A stretch of DNA of 64,000 nucleotides from positions 248,001-312,000 of the forward strand of contig JAQMWT010000055.1 in the NCBI GenBank assembly GCA_029834535.1, written 5' to 3'. This DNA comes from Chrysophaeum taylorii (taxonomy: Eukaryota > Sar > Pelagophyceae > Pelagomonadales > Pelagomonadaceae). Shown piece after piece: positions 1 through 11,205 of the stretch (the stretch's first letter is position 1; each line of letters starts with the position of its first letter). The notes below the pieces were generated by a model. The model did not search any database. It had not been told where the DNA came from and saw only the letters and a list, made by a program, of their open reading frames with translations. The position numbers and the translations under genes were made by a program.

Positions 1-808
1 ATCCTGGTTCGTGTCTCGGCTATGTTGACTTCCATCGACCTCCATGGGCTGTATCGCCAATCGTCGTATTGTTGTTTGATAATGGACACGCCTCAACAAA
101 CACCGTTTCATGCAGCTCATCATAGTCCTCGTTATTTGCACGTGAGTTGTCATCCCGTAAAACCACACTGGCATGCAACTCGTCGTTATACTCGCTATAT
201 TTGTCTCCGTTAATTGAGTGCTCATCTGATTCTGATCGAACCAATAACCCTGCTTAATTTGTGTTTTCGTGAATTAAAAACGATCGGCGGATCTCTACTC
301 GTCTAACGCGCTCTCCTTTGAGACGAGAATCTAGCCTGAATCACGCCGACTTTTGTAATGTGCCGAAAGTCTCCGTATCGTGGACATCCGACACATACCG
401 CGTGCCTACATCCTTGGTGACACTTTTACAAGACGCCTCAGCGGCATTTTAACATGGAGCACCAATCCACATCCTATTCTTTGGTCTTCGTTCTTGACTC
501 CCCACCACTCCCTTGTCAAACACGTGCGTTTCTCCTTAATAAGACCCACGTTCTCACGAAGCTTCTTTCTTTTGGGGCACCTGTGTAGCAGTGCGCTGAA
601 TCACTTACCCCAGAATGAGGAGCCCATGTTTTCCTGGCTTGGAGCCCATGTTTTCCTGGCTTTTCCTGGCTTGAAGCCGGGCGGATTCAAGTATGACGTC
701 AAAAGTCATGAAATACCCTTTTCCTACGCCTGAGACATCGAGGTACCGGCAAAACGGTACTGCTTCGCAACAGGCCGGCACCGAATTTCAAGTTTCGCGT
801 CGGAAAAG
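1..808. other. intergenic, no supported gene
   Basis: Only short open frames with no recognisable family and no coding-like composition. The stretch contains a 22-bp tandem duplication (see 619-672) and an AT-richer upstream flank of the GH28-like gene. The last 30 bp before the start codon share only about a dozen bases with the flank of the paralogue at 20.25 kb. Confidence 0.6.
619..672. repeat. 22-bp direct tandem repeat, two copies plus a partial third
   Basis: The unit starting GGAGCCCATG occupies 619-640 and 641-662 without mismatch. A partial third copy (TTCCTGGCTT) follows at 663-672. Confidence 0.85.
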
Positions 809-2749
809 ATGGCTAGCTACTCGTTCGTGGGGTTGATCACCGCGTTTATGACGGCGAGCATCGTGGCGCAGGATCCGTGCGCGTGCGAGTTGGACGCGAC
901 GTCGCGGGAGATGTCGTTCGAGGCGTGCGGGGCGACGCCGACGACCGCGACGACGTCCGTGGCACGCATGAACGGCGTGGCTCTGGCCTGCGCGCTCGAG
1001 AACGCCGTGGCCGGCGACACGGTGGTGATCCCGTACGGTGCGCAGTGGTTCGTGATTCCCGACCGGCCGCTCACTGTGGCGCCGAATTTGACGTTGCGGA
1101 TCGACGGGGAGTTGGTCGCACACCATAGAATTGGCGCGTGGCCGTTAGACGGGCGTGGGCATTTGGCTTTGGTAAAAATCTCCAACGCGTCGGGGCTGGT
1201 TATCGAGGGCCGCGGCGTGATCAACGGCCAGGGTCTCACGTGGTGGTGGCATTTTGTGCGGCCGGGGTCGTCGTTGAGGACGCACAAGCGGCCGATCCTG
1301 CTCGAGCTCGACAACTGCGAGGATTTGGTGGTGCGCGACATCGCGCTGCTCGACGCGCCGCGGTTCCACTTGTACCTTGGCGCCACCACGAGGCGCGCCC
1401 ACGTGTCGGGGATCTCGATCCTCGTCGACTGGCGCAAGCAGCGGCGGCTCCTCATCGACGCGGCCAAGGAGCGCAACGGCCTCGGGTGGGCGATCGTGCA
1501 CGCGTGGAAGGCCTTTTTTAAGCCCTGGTGGCGGAGCGTCTCGCTCCCCATGTTTCCGTTCAACACCGACGGCATCGACGTGGCGGGCACCGACGTCTTG
1601 ATCGAGAACGTCGTCGTGTCGAACTGGGACGACATCGTCGCCGTCAAGCCGTCGAGCAACCCGGGGGATAACGTCTCGGCCGATCTGCCGCTCGACCAAT
1701 GGTCCTGGTGTACGCGGAACGTCACCATCCGCAACGTCACCACCCTGTATGGCGGCGGGCTCTCCGTGGGCTCGGTGCACCCGAGCGAGAATCTGCCGTG
1801 CGTCCGCGACGTCGTCTTCGGCGACATCGAAATGTACCGGGCGTTCAAGGGACCCTACGTCAAACCCGACCTCGCGCCGGACTCCTGCAAGCACAAGCCG
1901 TGCCGCGGCGCCATCACGAACGTCACGTTCCAGAACGTGCGCATGGATGGCGGGCGGACCCCGAGCTGGTGGCGTCGCTACGAGCTACAGCAGCGCTCGA
2001 GGGGTGGCGCGAGCCTCGAGCCGCGCGTGCCCAACGCCCACTGGCACCGACTGCGCCAGGCTCGAGGCAAAACCATCTTGACGTGGCTGGGCGCTATCGT
2101 GTCGTGGTTCTCGCACGTGCCCACGACATCCTCTGCAGTCTGCAAGGCCAAGTGGTTCATCAACGTCCTCTGTTTCTCGTGGCCCGTCTACATCGGCCCG
2201 CAGCAGCAGGAGGAGCCCGGCGGCGCGGGCAGCGGCCTCTGGGCTCGAACCGAGCCGCGATGCACGATAGCCAACATCACGCTCCGAAACGTATTCGCCC
2301 ACGGTGGGGTGTGGCCCCAGAGCGCGGCCGCGATACGCTGCGACCCGAGCAACCCGTGTACGGGCATAGTCCTCGAGAACGTTTCGATACGGGGCCACTT
2401 TGAAGATCGGCGTCGCTGGATCTGCGACGATCACCACACGGCGTTCGGGTCTTCCTCGGGCCTCGTCACTCCCCACGCTTCCGCCTGCGTCAAGCCCCAT
2501 GGCGCTGCCCACTGGCCCTCTCCCGACTACCAAGAGCCAGGAAACGAGCTCGACGTCCCGCCTCGCCACACCTCGCTCTACGTCGTGACCTTCCTCGCTG
2601 CCTTGGGCTTGATTTTCCTCGCTCTCTCGTTTTTGACCGGGAGGCGACGACAATCTGTGGCCCCCACCACGCTTACGAAAACTCCCTACGGAACAGTATT
2701 CCTATCGCGAACCGAACGACGGAAGCTGCAGAGAATGGTCACTCTTTGA
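809..2749 (+). CDS. secreted, membrane-anchored GH28-like (polygalacturonase-fold) protein, copy A
   Basis: 646 residues. The N-terminus is a signal peptide (about residues 1-20, ending near AQDPCAC). The body has the repeated short strand motifs and Asn-rich turns of a right-handed beta-helix. Family GH28 signatures are recognisable: NTDGIDV at about 252 and the Asp pair WDDIVAVK at about 274. The usual G-H-G motif reads GGGLSVGS (about 315) and the usual RIK reads YVK (about 350), so the conserved His and Arg are absent. A C-terminal hydrophobic helix (about 590-610) followed by basic residues predicts a type I membrane anchor with the catalytic domain outside the cell or in the lumen. Compared with copy B (20,254) it is about 94-95% identical in DNA and reads 19 codons past the shared TPYGT end. 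Activity on pectin-like or other polyuronides is inferred from the family only; the missing residues make altered or lost hydrolysis possible. Confidence 0.8.
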   Translation: MASYSFVGLITAFMTASIVAQDPCACELDATSREMSFEACGATPTTATTSVARMNGVALACALENAVAGDTVVIPYGAQWFVIPDRPLTVAPNLTLRIDGELVAHHRIGAWPLDGRGHLALVKISNASGLVIEGRGVINGQGLTWWWHFVRPGSSLRTHKRPILLELDNCEDLVVRDIALLDAPRFHLYLGATTRRAHVSGISILVDWRKQRRLLIDAAKERNGLGWAIVHAWKAFFKPWWRSVSLPMFPFNTDGIDVAGTDVLIENVVVSNWDDIVAVKPSSNPGDNVSADLPLDQWSWCTRNVTIRNVTTLYGGGLSVGSVHPSENLPCVRDVVFGDIEMYRAFKGPYVKPDLAPDSCKHKPCRGAITNVTFQNVRMDGGRTPSWWRRYELQQRSRGGASLEPRVPNAHWHRLRQARGKTILTWLGAIVSWFSHVPTTSSAVCKAKWFINVLCFSWPVYIGPQQQEEPGGAGSGLWARTEPRCTIANITLRNVFAHGGVWPQSAAAIRCDPSNPCTGIVLENVSIRGHFEDRRRWICDDHHTAFGSSSGLVTPHASACVKPHGAAHWPSPDYQEPGNELDVPPRHTSLYVVTFLAALGLIFLALSFLTGRRRQSVAPTTLTKTPYGTVFLSRTERRKLQRMVTL

Positions 2750-2779
2750 CTTCTTTATATACTTCCGCCCCTGGCTAAA

Positions 2780-3310
2780 TTCCCGTCGGTTGAGAACGTC
2801 CGTCTTCTCCCCTGGCTCGCTTCCCGTCTGTTGAGAACGTAATCTCTCCCCTACTCTTCTTCTCCAATCTCTCTTCCGTCTGGGACTGCAGTGTTTGTCC
2901 TTGTCCTTGGCTCTTCATTTGCCAGCATGATTAAGCGCGCCCCGTAGGCGCCTCGGCAAACTACATAATGTGTTAGACGTTTTCTATGTGGGGACCCTCT
3001 GTCAGCGTAGAGGCCATGTAACTATCTATCACCCTGCGCATGTAAACTCGACGGACACACGCGTGATTCTTTCTTTTCTTGGCCGCTCGCGTACCTTCGA
3101 CCCTCTGGATGTTATGGGCCTGGTTTGCGGACTGGAAGAACCATATGTGTGTAGAACTAACTTGTCCGCTAGACTGTTGCACGCCTGTCCTTAGCACACT
3201 ACAAACTGAATTCGTTGCACGCGAGATATAGATAAACTGCAAAGAAATCCGCAGTCTCTAGCCCTTACGCTGTCCGTTGAGAACGCCATCTCTTCCTTAC
3301 CCCTATTCTT
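2780..3310 (+). repeat. degenerate LTR-like repeat, solo or truncated copies
   Basis: Short blocks recur here and in the repeat at 16.5 kb: GTTGAGAACG followed by a CTCTTCC-rich stretch (near 2,787, 2,833, 3,277 and 16,503), and ATTAAGCGCGCCCCGTAG (near 2,930) versus ATTAGCGCGTCCCGTGG (near 16,592). A block around 3,110-3,170 (TTATGGGCC...GAAGAACCATATGTG) resembles 5,200-5,235. I read this as at least one old LTR plus the left end of a second one. No gene is supported here. Confidence 0.5.
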
Positions 3311-3460
3311 CCCTTTTTTACACTTTTTTCGAACTTTTCCTCCTCCAGCTTTGTAGAAAACTGAGTCAGCTTGACGTCATAAGGCTTGGAGAGAGAGAGA
3401 TTCTGACGTTGCAGGGCATATTTCCGAAATCAGGATCAGCACCCTCTGCTTCTCCAGAGG

Positions 3461-3542
3461 GCTACTGCGCCGAGCGCGGTCATGCGAGGTGGGAACACGT
3501 CGCTACTGCGCCGAGCGCGGTCGTGCGAGGTGGGAACACGTC
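3461..3542. repeat. 41-bp direct tandem repeat, two copies
   Basis: Units 3,461-3,501 and 3,502-3,542 begin GCTACTGCGCCGAGCGCGGT and differ at one base (A/G). Confidence 0.85.
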
Positions 3543-3677
3543 GCCGAACCTCTTGCCTTGGGCTACGACGCGCGCCGGAGCACATCGAGACCAGCGGCAA
3601 TCGTTTGAAAGCCGTCGCGAAAATCCGTCCAAACCCTAGGTCGGCACGTTTGAGGCCGTCCTGCCCGAACGCCGAGG

Positions 3678-3752
3678 GCCTTTAGTTACTCCGCTGAGCC
3701 ACGCCCTCAGGACCTTGTTCCGGACCTGGAGTCAGCTTGGGTAACTAAAGGC
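3678..3752. repeat. perfect 12-bp inverted repeat with 51-bp loop
   Basis: GCCTTTAGTTAC at 3,678-3,689 is complementary to GTAACTAAAGGC at 3,741-3,752. The loop holds a second small palindrome (CTGAG...CTCAG). It lies just upstream of the coding stretch at 3.96-4.9 kb. It could be a transposon end, a terminator-like hairpin or chance. Confidence 0.6.
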
Positions 3753-3955
3753 TGTCCATCGCGATCAGCTACACTTGGTCGAACACGCGAGACGCATGCC
3801 GCGAACGTTCGAGCTCAACGTCGACGCGCCACTTGCCAAGGCTGTCTTGGCCACCGGCACCTGCCGACAGGTTTGGTCCGACTGGCAACTACTGAACGCT
3901 GTCGTTGCGCGCGACCAGTCGAAGAATCTCCGAGGCGTGGCCCTCGACTCGCTGA

Positions 3956-4909
3956 ATTTTTGCGCTCGGGCCACGACGTGCATCAGGCGAATATTCCGAC
4001 AGTGCTAATGGGATTTACCGGCGCAACTATAAAAAAGACGGTGCCTGGCGCTGTCCCTACGTCGTCTTGCAGCCGCACGAGAGCTTACCGTGGCCGACCG
4101 ACCGAATTCTGTTTCCGGAGGCTACGAACGAGACATTTTGGGCCACCGACAGGCGAAAACGAGCCCGCAGCCCTTCGCGTGAGCCAGCGCTTGCGATTCT
4201 GCCGGCTCCGGCGCCCGCCCCGGCAGCCCCTGTCGTGCAGAGCACCGACACCGGCCGGGCTCGAAGCCCGTCGCCGACGCCGTCGTCCCGGAGCAAGCGA
4301 CGTGTCCAACACGGCCGAAGCCGCGCCACGCCATCTCGACAGAAGGGTCGAATGAGTGGTCAGGAAGATGACGGCGAATACCGCGACAGCGACGAGATGG
4401 ACGCGGATTTGATTTTGCAGGAGCTGCAAAAGCGGCTCCGTGATTATAAAGCTCTGGTGAAGACGCTACGCATGACAGTCAACCGCCTGTATTGCGAACT
4501 GGACGAGAAAGACGACAGGATCACTGCCCAGCAAGAAGAAATCCGTCGCAAACAGGCCGAACTTGATACTGTTCGACTTTCATACCAAAGCATCGGTGCC
4601 GGAGAAGAAGATGATGATGCGGCGGAGCTGACTTCCCAACGTCGATTAGAGCTTCTCCGACCACTTATGGCTGCGCGCGAAAAGCTTCCGCGAGGACGAC
4701 ATCGGCGATGCGACCTCCTCGCCGACTTCGCATCGAGACTCCCGTCGCACGAGCGTTCGGCTATGATGCCGATGTTGCCGGATCAAGCAGCCAAAGAGCA
4801 GCTTGTACATGTTTACGAAATGTTGGGCGGTTTCGTTGTATACAAGTCTCTTAAGGGCAGGATTTTTTGTCTGATGTGGCACCTTTGGGGAGAGAGAGAT
4901 AGGGTCTAG
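3956..4909 (+). CDS. hypothetical charged coiled-coil protein (possibly 5'-incomplete)
   Basis: An open frame runs from just after a stop at 3,953 to 4,909. The first in-frame ATG of any note is at 4,349, but the sequence upstream (from about 3,960, through YKKDGAWRCPYVVLQ) reads like protein, so an upstream exon is likely. Features: a Ser/Arg/Pro-rich segment (about 4,160-4,340), an acidic patch (EDDGEYRDSDEMD) and a long coiled coil (about 4,410-4,590), then a basic globular tail. I recognise no family. It sits between two blocks that together resemble a single LTR (ending near 3,310, resuming near 4,972), so it may be cargo of an insertion rather than a host gene. A run of T (4,924-4,940) follows the stop. 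Confidence 0.4.
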   Translation: MFALGPRRASGEYSDSANGIYRRNYKKDGAWRCPYVVLQPHESLPWPTDRILFPEATNETFWATDRRKRARSPSREPALAILPAPAPAPAAPVVQSTDTGRARSPSPTPSSRSKRRVQHGRSRATPSRQKGRMSGQEDDGEYRDSDEMDADLILQELQKRLRDYKALVKTLRMTVNRLYCELDEKDDRITAQQEEIRRKQAELDTVRLSYQSIGAGEEDDDAAELTSQRRLELLRPLMAAREKLPRGRHRRCDLLADFASRLPSHERSAMMPMLPDQAAKEQLVHVYEMLGGFVVYKSLKGRIFCLMWHLWGERDRV

Positions 4910-4971
4910 TTTTAGGGTGACTGTTTTTTTTTTTTTTTAAGCTGGAGGTACACTTTCCGATCGCCCCTCGA

Positions 4972-5240
4972 ATGTGCTCCAAGCTCATCTCATGACTTGG
5001 CGCGTCCCGTAGTTCTTCGTAGCCTTACGTGTTACCTAACTATCTCACTAGTTAACCTAGGTGTAGTTCTACGTGGCGTCTGTCGTGTTATGAGGCTAGG
5101 GGAACTAGCCTGTTCCTTGAACTCTAACTTGCCAGACTCACACAGCGAGGCGGGATCTTTCTTAGATCTTGCACCACTGCACTTTAGAATCCTCTAGAGG
5201 TTATGGGCCCAGCGTAGGACCTGAAGAATCATGTGCCGCA
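4972..5240 (+). repeat. LTR-like repeat, left copy of retroelement I
   Basis: Positions 4,972-5,190 align with 16,570-16,765: shared blocks include GGCGCGTCCCGT/AGCGCGTCCCGT, TGTAGTTCTRCG, GTCTGTCGTG, GAGGCTAGGGGAACTA, CCTGTTCCYTGAACTCT, CACACAG.GAGGCGGGA and ACCACTGCAC. The left copy continues to about 5,240, whereas the right copy is cut at about 16,765. Divergence is high, so the element is old. Confidence 0.65.
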
Positions 5241-5730
5241 CGCAAGTAACCATGGGTTTTGGACCGTTACCGCGCCGGCCCAGCCTCGCCCAACACGATT
5301 GTGCATTCTATGATTAACTATGGGCAGTACATAGCCACGCCACACCCGTTAATGCACTGGATAACACTTTGTGTGTCTGTACATATGTCCTCGTTTTTGT
5401 GTTGTTGTTGAGTGTTGGTGTGTGTGTTCTGTCACTACATGTAACAGAGTGCACGCGCGCTATGGAATTTTTTGGGTATGTCCACCTGGATACTCGATAA
5501 TGATACACCTAACCGCTCTTGAAATACAGAGCACCATCTAACAACTGCCGGTCAGTGTTTACTGCACTGCACTGAAGTCACAGGTCGTGCAGAGACATGA
5601 TATGCATATACAAAAACACGATGGGTGTACATAGGCTCCTCTCGACAGAGCCCCTTTACAATGTTAAGATGTAGCTTGTTTTAAGTTGCTCTGACTAGAA
5701 CCTTACAGTTTCACGTCACCGTTCGTTTTC
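5191..5730. other. retroelement leader region, no gene seen
   Basis: Between the left LTR-like block and the first gag-like codons. AT-richer than flanking host genes, with a GT-rich stretch near 5,395-5,440. I could not find a convincing primer-binding site. Confidence 0.4.
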
Positions 5731-7438
5731 ATGGCAGAACAAGCCGGCAGAGCTCCGAACCAGTATCAGGAGCTGACATCATCAAACTCGAGGCGACTGT
5801 TGTTGATTTTCCCAACAACGGTAACCGCTTCCAGTTGCAGGACCGCAAGGTTTCTCTGCAAATACGCCGAATCCGGCAAATGCTCCGGTTCCACCACGCT
5901 GATGCGATCTTCGAGTACGACTCGTGTGAAGCGTACTCAAGATCTTGCGTGGAATATAAAGTTCTCCGCGCCAAGTTGCTCGATAAGATCTTTCTCGAGT
6001 GGCAAAAGCTAAAGTGGCTGAACTTAATCTTACATAAGTGGATGATTTGCCTCCTGAGTATCAGAGCTGGCAATTCACTTCTGAAGCGCCCCCACATCTT
6101 CTTGATCATGAAGCATCACAGCTCGCCACTGCGCGCTATGACAATGAAGTTTGTGCTGTTAGTCCCGAGATTAACGATCGATTTTGGGAGGAGTGCGCAA
6201 TTTAAATGCCTCCTATCCTCGCGACCTTGCCTTTGACAGCAGAATTAACGCAACAGTGTCTTTCTTTGCCTTGACACATGCTGACTGGCACACTTATCAA
6301 AATACGTATGCAACCTTCATCTTGTATACGTATTTCAACCACGAGAGTGTTAATAAACCTGCTCTCGCGGCTTGGCCGGCCATAACTATAGTGTATAATA
6401 AACATTATCACCCGAATTAAACTCGCGCGATAATGTTGATTTCGTTTAATCATTATGACAAATTCACGACCACTGATGTAAGCTACCTAAAACAACAATT
6501 CAAAGCTGTAGTCTAAAATCCTAACTGGTACGTCCATGTGCTCATTGAATCTGTTCAATCCTTCAGGCACCTCTCTTATCAACTTTAAAATAGAAACGAT
6601 TTGCAGTTCGATGAATCTACCCTCCGCAGAAAATTTTATGGGGAGGTGTACGATCACTTTGCCAATATTACTAGCAATGCACGCTATGATCGCGATTGGG
6701 CTGAATGGCGTGTCCTTTATCAAACACGCTGCCCGCTCGCGTGTCATCCGCTCGCGCGCAGCCTGACGCAAAGACTCTGTGCCACCCATCAAACTCCAGC
6801 TTTATTCTGGAATTCGCGCTTGATTTGTATGGCTAAATTTCTGACAGAGCTTTGGATAAACGACGCTTGGAACCACCTGTCTCGTGGCTTCCTTATGTTG
6901 AAGGATTATCTTCCCCTCAGAAGCCCAAGCTGCTCCTGAATTGGATGACACTGAGACATAGTTGGATCATACAGCACAGGTTTTCGCGACACTTACGTTC
7001 ACAGTCAAAAGCAAGTCTCAAACGCCATTTAACCAGAGACGCCTTCGTGACGCTAAAGATGATAGCCGCCCTTTTGCTCGTAGTGACCTCAGCCATTACC
7101 CTGACGGCAGTTCATATGTCACTAAGCCTTTTCGTGGCGCTGGTCAATCTAACGACAAACCTGTTTACACGCGAGCCTTTGACCGCCCCGCTCGATCAGA
7201 TACAAAGCTCTTAGACCGCACTAAACCCACGGTCAGCTTTTTAAAGGAGCAGTACAGAGAATTATCACGTCATGTCCCTCGCAACAGCACCACGACGCAG
7301 TTGCAGGATAGCATTGACAAGCACCAGAACATTCCGTTGCTTTCAATAGCTATCACCACTACGCGCTCTTCCGATGATGATACTGATATGCTCCGACTCA
7401 ACGGCCATCTGGACTATGCTGATGGCATCATCCGTTAA
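5731..7438 (+). pseudogene. gag region of element I
   Basis: Coding traces in several frames: from 5,731 (MAEQAGRAPN), then a shifted frame at about 5,785-6,090 (DRKVSLQIRRIRQMLRF), then 6,460-6,770 (LQFDESTLRRKFYGEVYDHF) and 6,962-7,438. The segment 6,475-6,650 recurs in inverted orientation at 16,780-16,960, where the residue that is a stop here is a Tyr. Identified by position and by that internal duplication, not by a diagnostic zinc knuckle. Confidence 0.5.
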
Positions 7439-7894
7439 GTTTACATGCATCTTACTTCGACCGAAACGTCGTTAAACTACGGGGCAGACCAACCTGCTAA
7501 CCCGGTCTCTACCCGACGCCTATAACTACATTAACCTCTGATGGTGGTGCTGCTGTCGCGAACGTCCCTTTTCAGTTCTCAGAAGAAGCCATTGCTCGTC
7601 TTCCTCCTGATCAGTTGCAACGCTTGTCCACACATATCGCACCTACTCTGCGTCGTGCTAACGAACGGCATCAACAAGCTTCTGATGCAACGCATCCAAT
7701 TCGAAGACAGACTCTGGTCTGTCGCCCTTCGATATACAGAATGGAGTCGGCTCTGGCAACAATGAGCCTCACCACCTGTAGCTCCTCTTGCACCTAACAT
7801 TTTCACTCGTGTGATTGTGTCCCCTAAATTGCTGGCTTAACCAACTCTTTACGCTGCAAGTGTCTCAACTAGCATCAATTCCGAAAACGCGTTC

Positions 7895-8116
7895 TTGTCT
7901 AAGTATATGCGTAATCATAAGCTGCCTCCCCACTCCCAGCTGACCTATCTCGATAGCTGCGCGTCAATTTCGTTACTGACTACATTTGACTACGCGTTTA
8001 GCATGCATATTGTCCCTGCCGACACTTGCGTTGCGCCCGTAGTCCAAATCGCTACTGGTCAACACAAGCATCATTTTACGTTAACGAGAGTCTTTGCCGC
8101 TTCCATCTCATCCTGA
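7895..8116 (+). pseudogene. possible aspartic protease remnant of element I
   Basis: The motif LTYLDSCASISLL (about 7,940-7,980) resembles the D-S/T-G-A-S active-site loop of retroelement proteases with Gly replaced by Cys. Its place after gag fits. A second similar motif (FQIDSACGLNFV) occurs at about 14,690. Assignment is tentative. Confidence 0.35.
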
Positions 8117-10310
8117 TATCGGATATGTGAAACTCGACTGCGCTCTTTTCCTGAAACCAATCCAAGGTCGTCAATTATTTATCTATGACATGATTCTATG
8201 TGTGCCCGAGTGGAATAAAGCTCGATTCACCATGAATTAAATAGTTATGAGCGTCCTAATTCCTCTTTCGTCACAAGTGAACATACTAAGGATGTCAAAA
8301 TCCCTATTCGCTTCGTGGAGCATGATTTACTAGCCTTACCGTGCATACCATACACTTTAGCTCGTGATCGTAACATGGAACTTAGCTCATTAGCATTTCC
8401 TCTAAAGAGGTACCATGAAAATCTAGAAATCCTCTCACATTACGCATACATTATGCGGAAACTACCTGAACGTCTTTGGCTTCGCCCTCTCCTACTTAAT
8501 ATGCGGCAGAACAACGAGTTTGTTCGCAAGAACTCAACTCCCCCCGCGTGACCAATTCTCGATCAGTGTTCCTTTCTGTCGAAATGGACATTCCCTTTAA
8601 ACTTCTGTCATGTCGTTATGTTCTGGTCTGTCAGCCACTGCAATCCTCTCACAGTCCACTCATGACTTCGTCTTGAACATCAATGTTAAAGTTGTTGTTG
8701 ACTCTGATGACACTCTTGTGAGAATGTTACGTCGACGTTTCCCGAATATAATAGTCTTTCAGTCCTTACCGTCGTTTATTAACCATCTCCACTCCATTTC
8801 TGATGATGAACGGCAAGAATTTTTCTGTGCCATCGCGGAGGTCGCACCTCCATGCACTTACCATACATCATCAAACATATCAAGACTTCTGACTTGCCAA
8901 GTCTTCTCGATGATGCTCTATTTGATAGCATCATTTCAATTCTTTAATTGCTCAGGCCCCTGGTGCACCTCGCAGAAATGACTCCACCGCACTATTAGGT
9001 GCACGGAGATCATATTTCCGTGGCTAACTTAATCCACTCAGCCCCTAAGTACTCTGTCGTGTCGACAGGTTTCCGACTTTCTCATGTGGCGACTATCAAG
9101 CTAGAGAAAGGTGGATCTGCATCGCCCGCAGATACCACATAGGTCATCTCAATATAGTGTCGTGGCCAAATCAACATCCCATGAATTTTCTGGACATTGC
9201 CGATGATCCTTCAGCTATTCCTAAATCCTTATGGCATTCCAAAGATCTCGCAAAGGAGTGGGTACGAGTTTATCCAGATCCACCGGCTGTGTCTTCTCCA
9301 AAGACGTTTCCTCTCTTCTCTCGCACAGGCTCCATCCGGCTGAATATGACTGAACTAGAGACTTTAAATCTCCTGTTTCCCAGGCACTCACAGCAAGCAA
9401 TGAAGCAACCCACTCTTAAATTGCACCCAGAGTGCACATATCACCATTTGGAGTTCTTGCGCAACTCAAATTCTCCACTGGCTAACGCTACCAATCCTAT
9501 TCGCTTAAAGGCGTCTGCCTTCCTTGATAATGCTTTTGCAAGGCTTCTATCTAACTTCCCAACACCCGTGTCCTATTAATTTACGATTTTCGATACTAGC
9601 GAATCTTCACACAGGTTATTTCTCACAAAGTCATCCTCTAAACACAACATCTATTATCTCACTGGAGGAAGCACACACACGGCAACCTCCTTGTAGAAAA
9701 CAGGTCCACCAAGTACAAGACGTCTCCCTTTAGTTCAACCTACACTTTTTCATCAACCGATAATCCTGAAGCCAACTCAATACACTTGAAGCCCTCCCAG
9801 GGTTATCTTTGGCTGGTACAGGCCTATCCCCAGGTCTATGCTGCTCAAGGCAACCAAACTGCACTCAGAAGCCTTCTCTCGAAGTGTGATCTCGTCTTAC
9901 CCCATTGCTTAACTTACGACTCCTCGACTGACACCCTGCGCTTTTAAGATAAGCATTTTGCGCTGGAAAGTTATCACCTCTCCCATAGCCGCTACCTCGG
10001 CTACTTGCGAAACAGCGACCGTCGGTCGGCTCGAAGATTCCCTCTATGCTCGGTCCGTTCCCTACCATTCGCGGTTTCGCTAATATCATTTTACTCGACC
10101 CGCGCAACGGCAAGCTACGCTATCCTACACGCCCTGAGCTCATACGAGTCAACAACCACACGCGTGAACTAGAGATATTCTTACTTTCTTTAAAGGCCGA
10201 ATTGTGCTGCGATATGCTCAGCAATGCGTTACCAGCGGGAACCTACCATCTATTGTACACCCACCTGTGTCGCATAGTCACCAACATCCTTATGCTATCT
10301 ATCTCCTACT

Positions 10311-11160
10311 TTGCAGCATGAATCTGCTATGCGACACAATACCTATGAGTCCACTTTCGTAACCCGTGACTTTGCTCAACCATGCGACAACAGTGATCTC
10401 ATCACTCAAGCACTACTATTTGTGACTCGCATAGCAAATCGCGACTCAACCGAAATTAACAAAGCAAATTCACCAATCTCTCTGGAAGATGCCCTAGCCT
10501 TCACGGCTTCTGATGTCTCTGATACCGATGCTTCTCCGGATTCTGCCAATATTCCTTCCTTGGACCCGCGCACTGAACTTAAGTTTAGTATGCGCCACCT
10601 ATTAAAGCACATACCCGTCAAATCTGTGCAACGAAAAACTTTTTCCGTATCCGCGTGGAACTGTGGAATGTTTCAATGCCAAAGAACGAGCAAACCGGTT
10701 TCACCGTACGCACCACAGTGCCGATAATGGCGCCGCCAAAGCCCCTGACGTCCTTGCTCGTCCTGGCTTTTCTGCATCTGACATTGAATATCGCGATATC
10801 TGCACTGATTGCATTTTCCACAATAAAAGATATCGCCACAGCCATTTCAACCCCACCAAGCCTAACTTCGAGCAAACGCATCAACCAGGTGAAATTGGGC
10901 ATGCGATGGCGGTTATATCTCAATCGCCTCTGAATGGGGCAGCTTCGCTCATATTGTGCTCTTTAAAGAATTATTGTCGAACTTCTCTCTCGTTATTTCA
11001 CGCGAACTAAAAACACCACCGAGTTCACTCAGGCTCTGGATTTCGTCTACACCTTTGCAAAACCTAACTCAACGTTCACTTACGCACTATTTACTCAGGT
11101 GCTTTCAGACCATACCTCAGTCAACACGTTACGTCTCCGTATCGAACTGATAAAGGCATT
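10311..11160 (+). pseudogene. pre-integrase zinc motif and integrase core remnant of element I
   Basis: In the frame from 10,663 a C-x2-C zinc-type motif (ICTDCIFHNKRYRHSH) precedes QPGEIGHA, which matches the normal step from GAG-pre-integrase to the integrase core in copia elements. The catalytic triad cannot be traced because of frameshifts. Confidence 0.45.
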
Positions 11161-11205
11161 AACCTGATTGCACTTCCGCCCTACCTTCACTCGTTTAACC
11201 ACGAG

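Noticed and set aside
1-800. short frames at 20-244 and 380-733
   Set aside because: No recognisable family or leader, and composition is not coding-like; one spans the 22-bp tandem repeat.
3650-3710. tRNA-like A box (TGGCTCAGCGG) on the minus strand near 3,700
   Set aside because: No proper B box at the right distance and no cloverleaf with a 7-bp acceptor; the stem present is the 12-bp inverted repeat instead.
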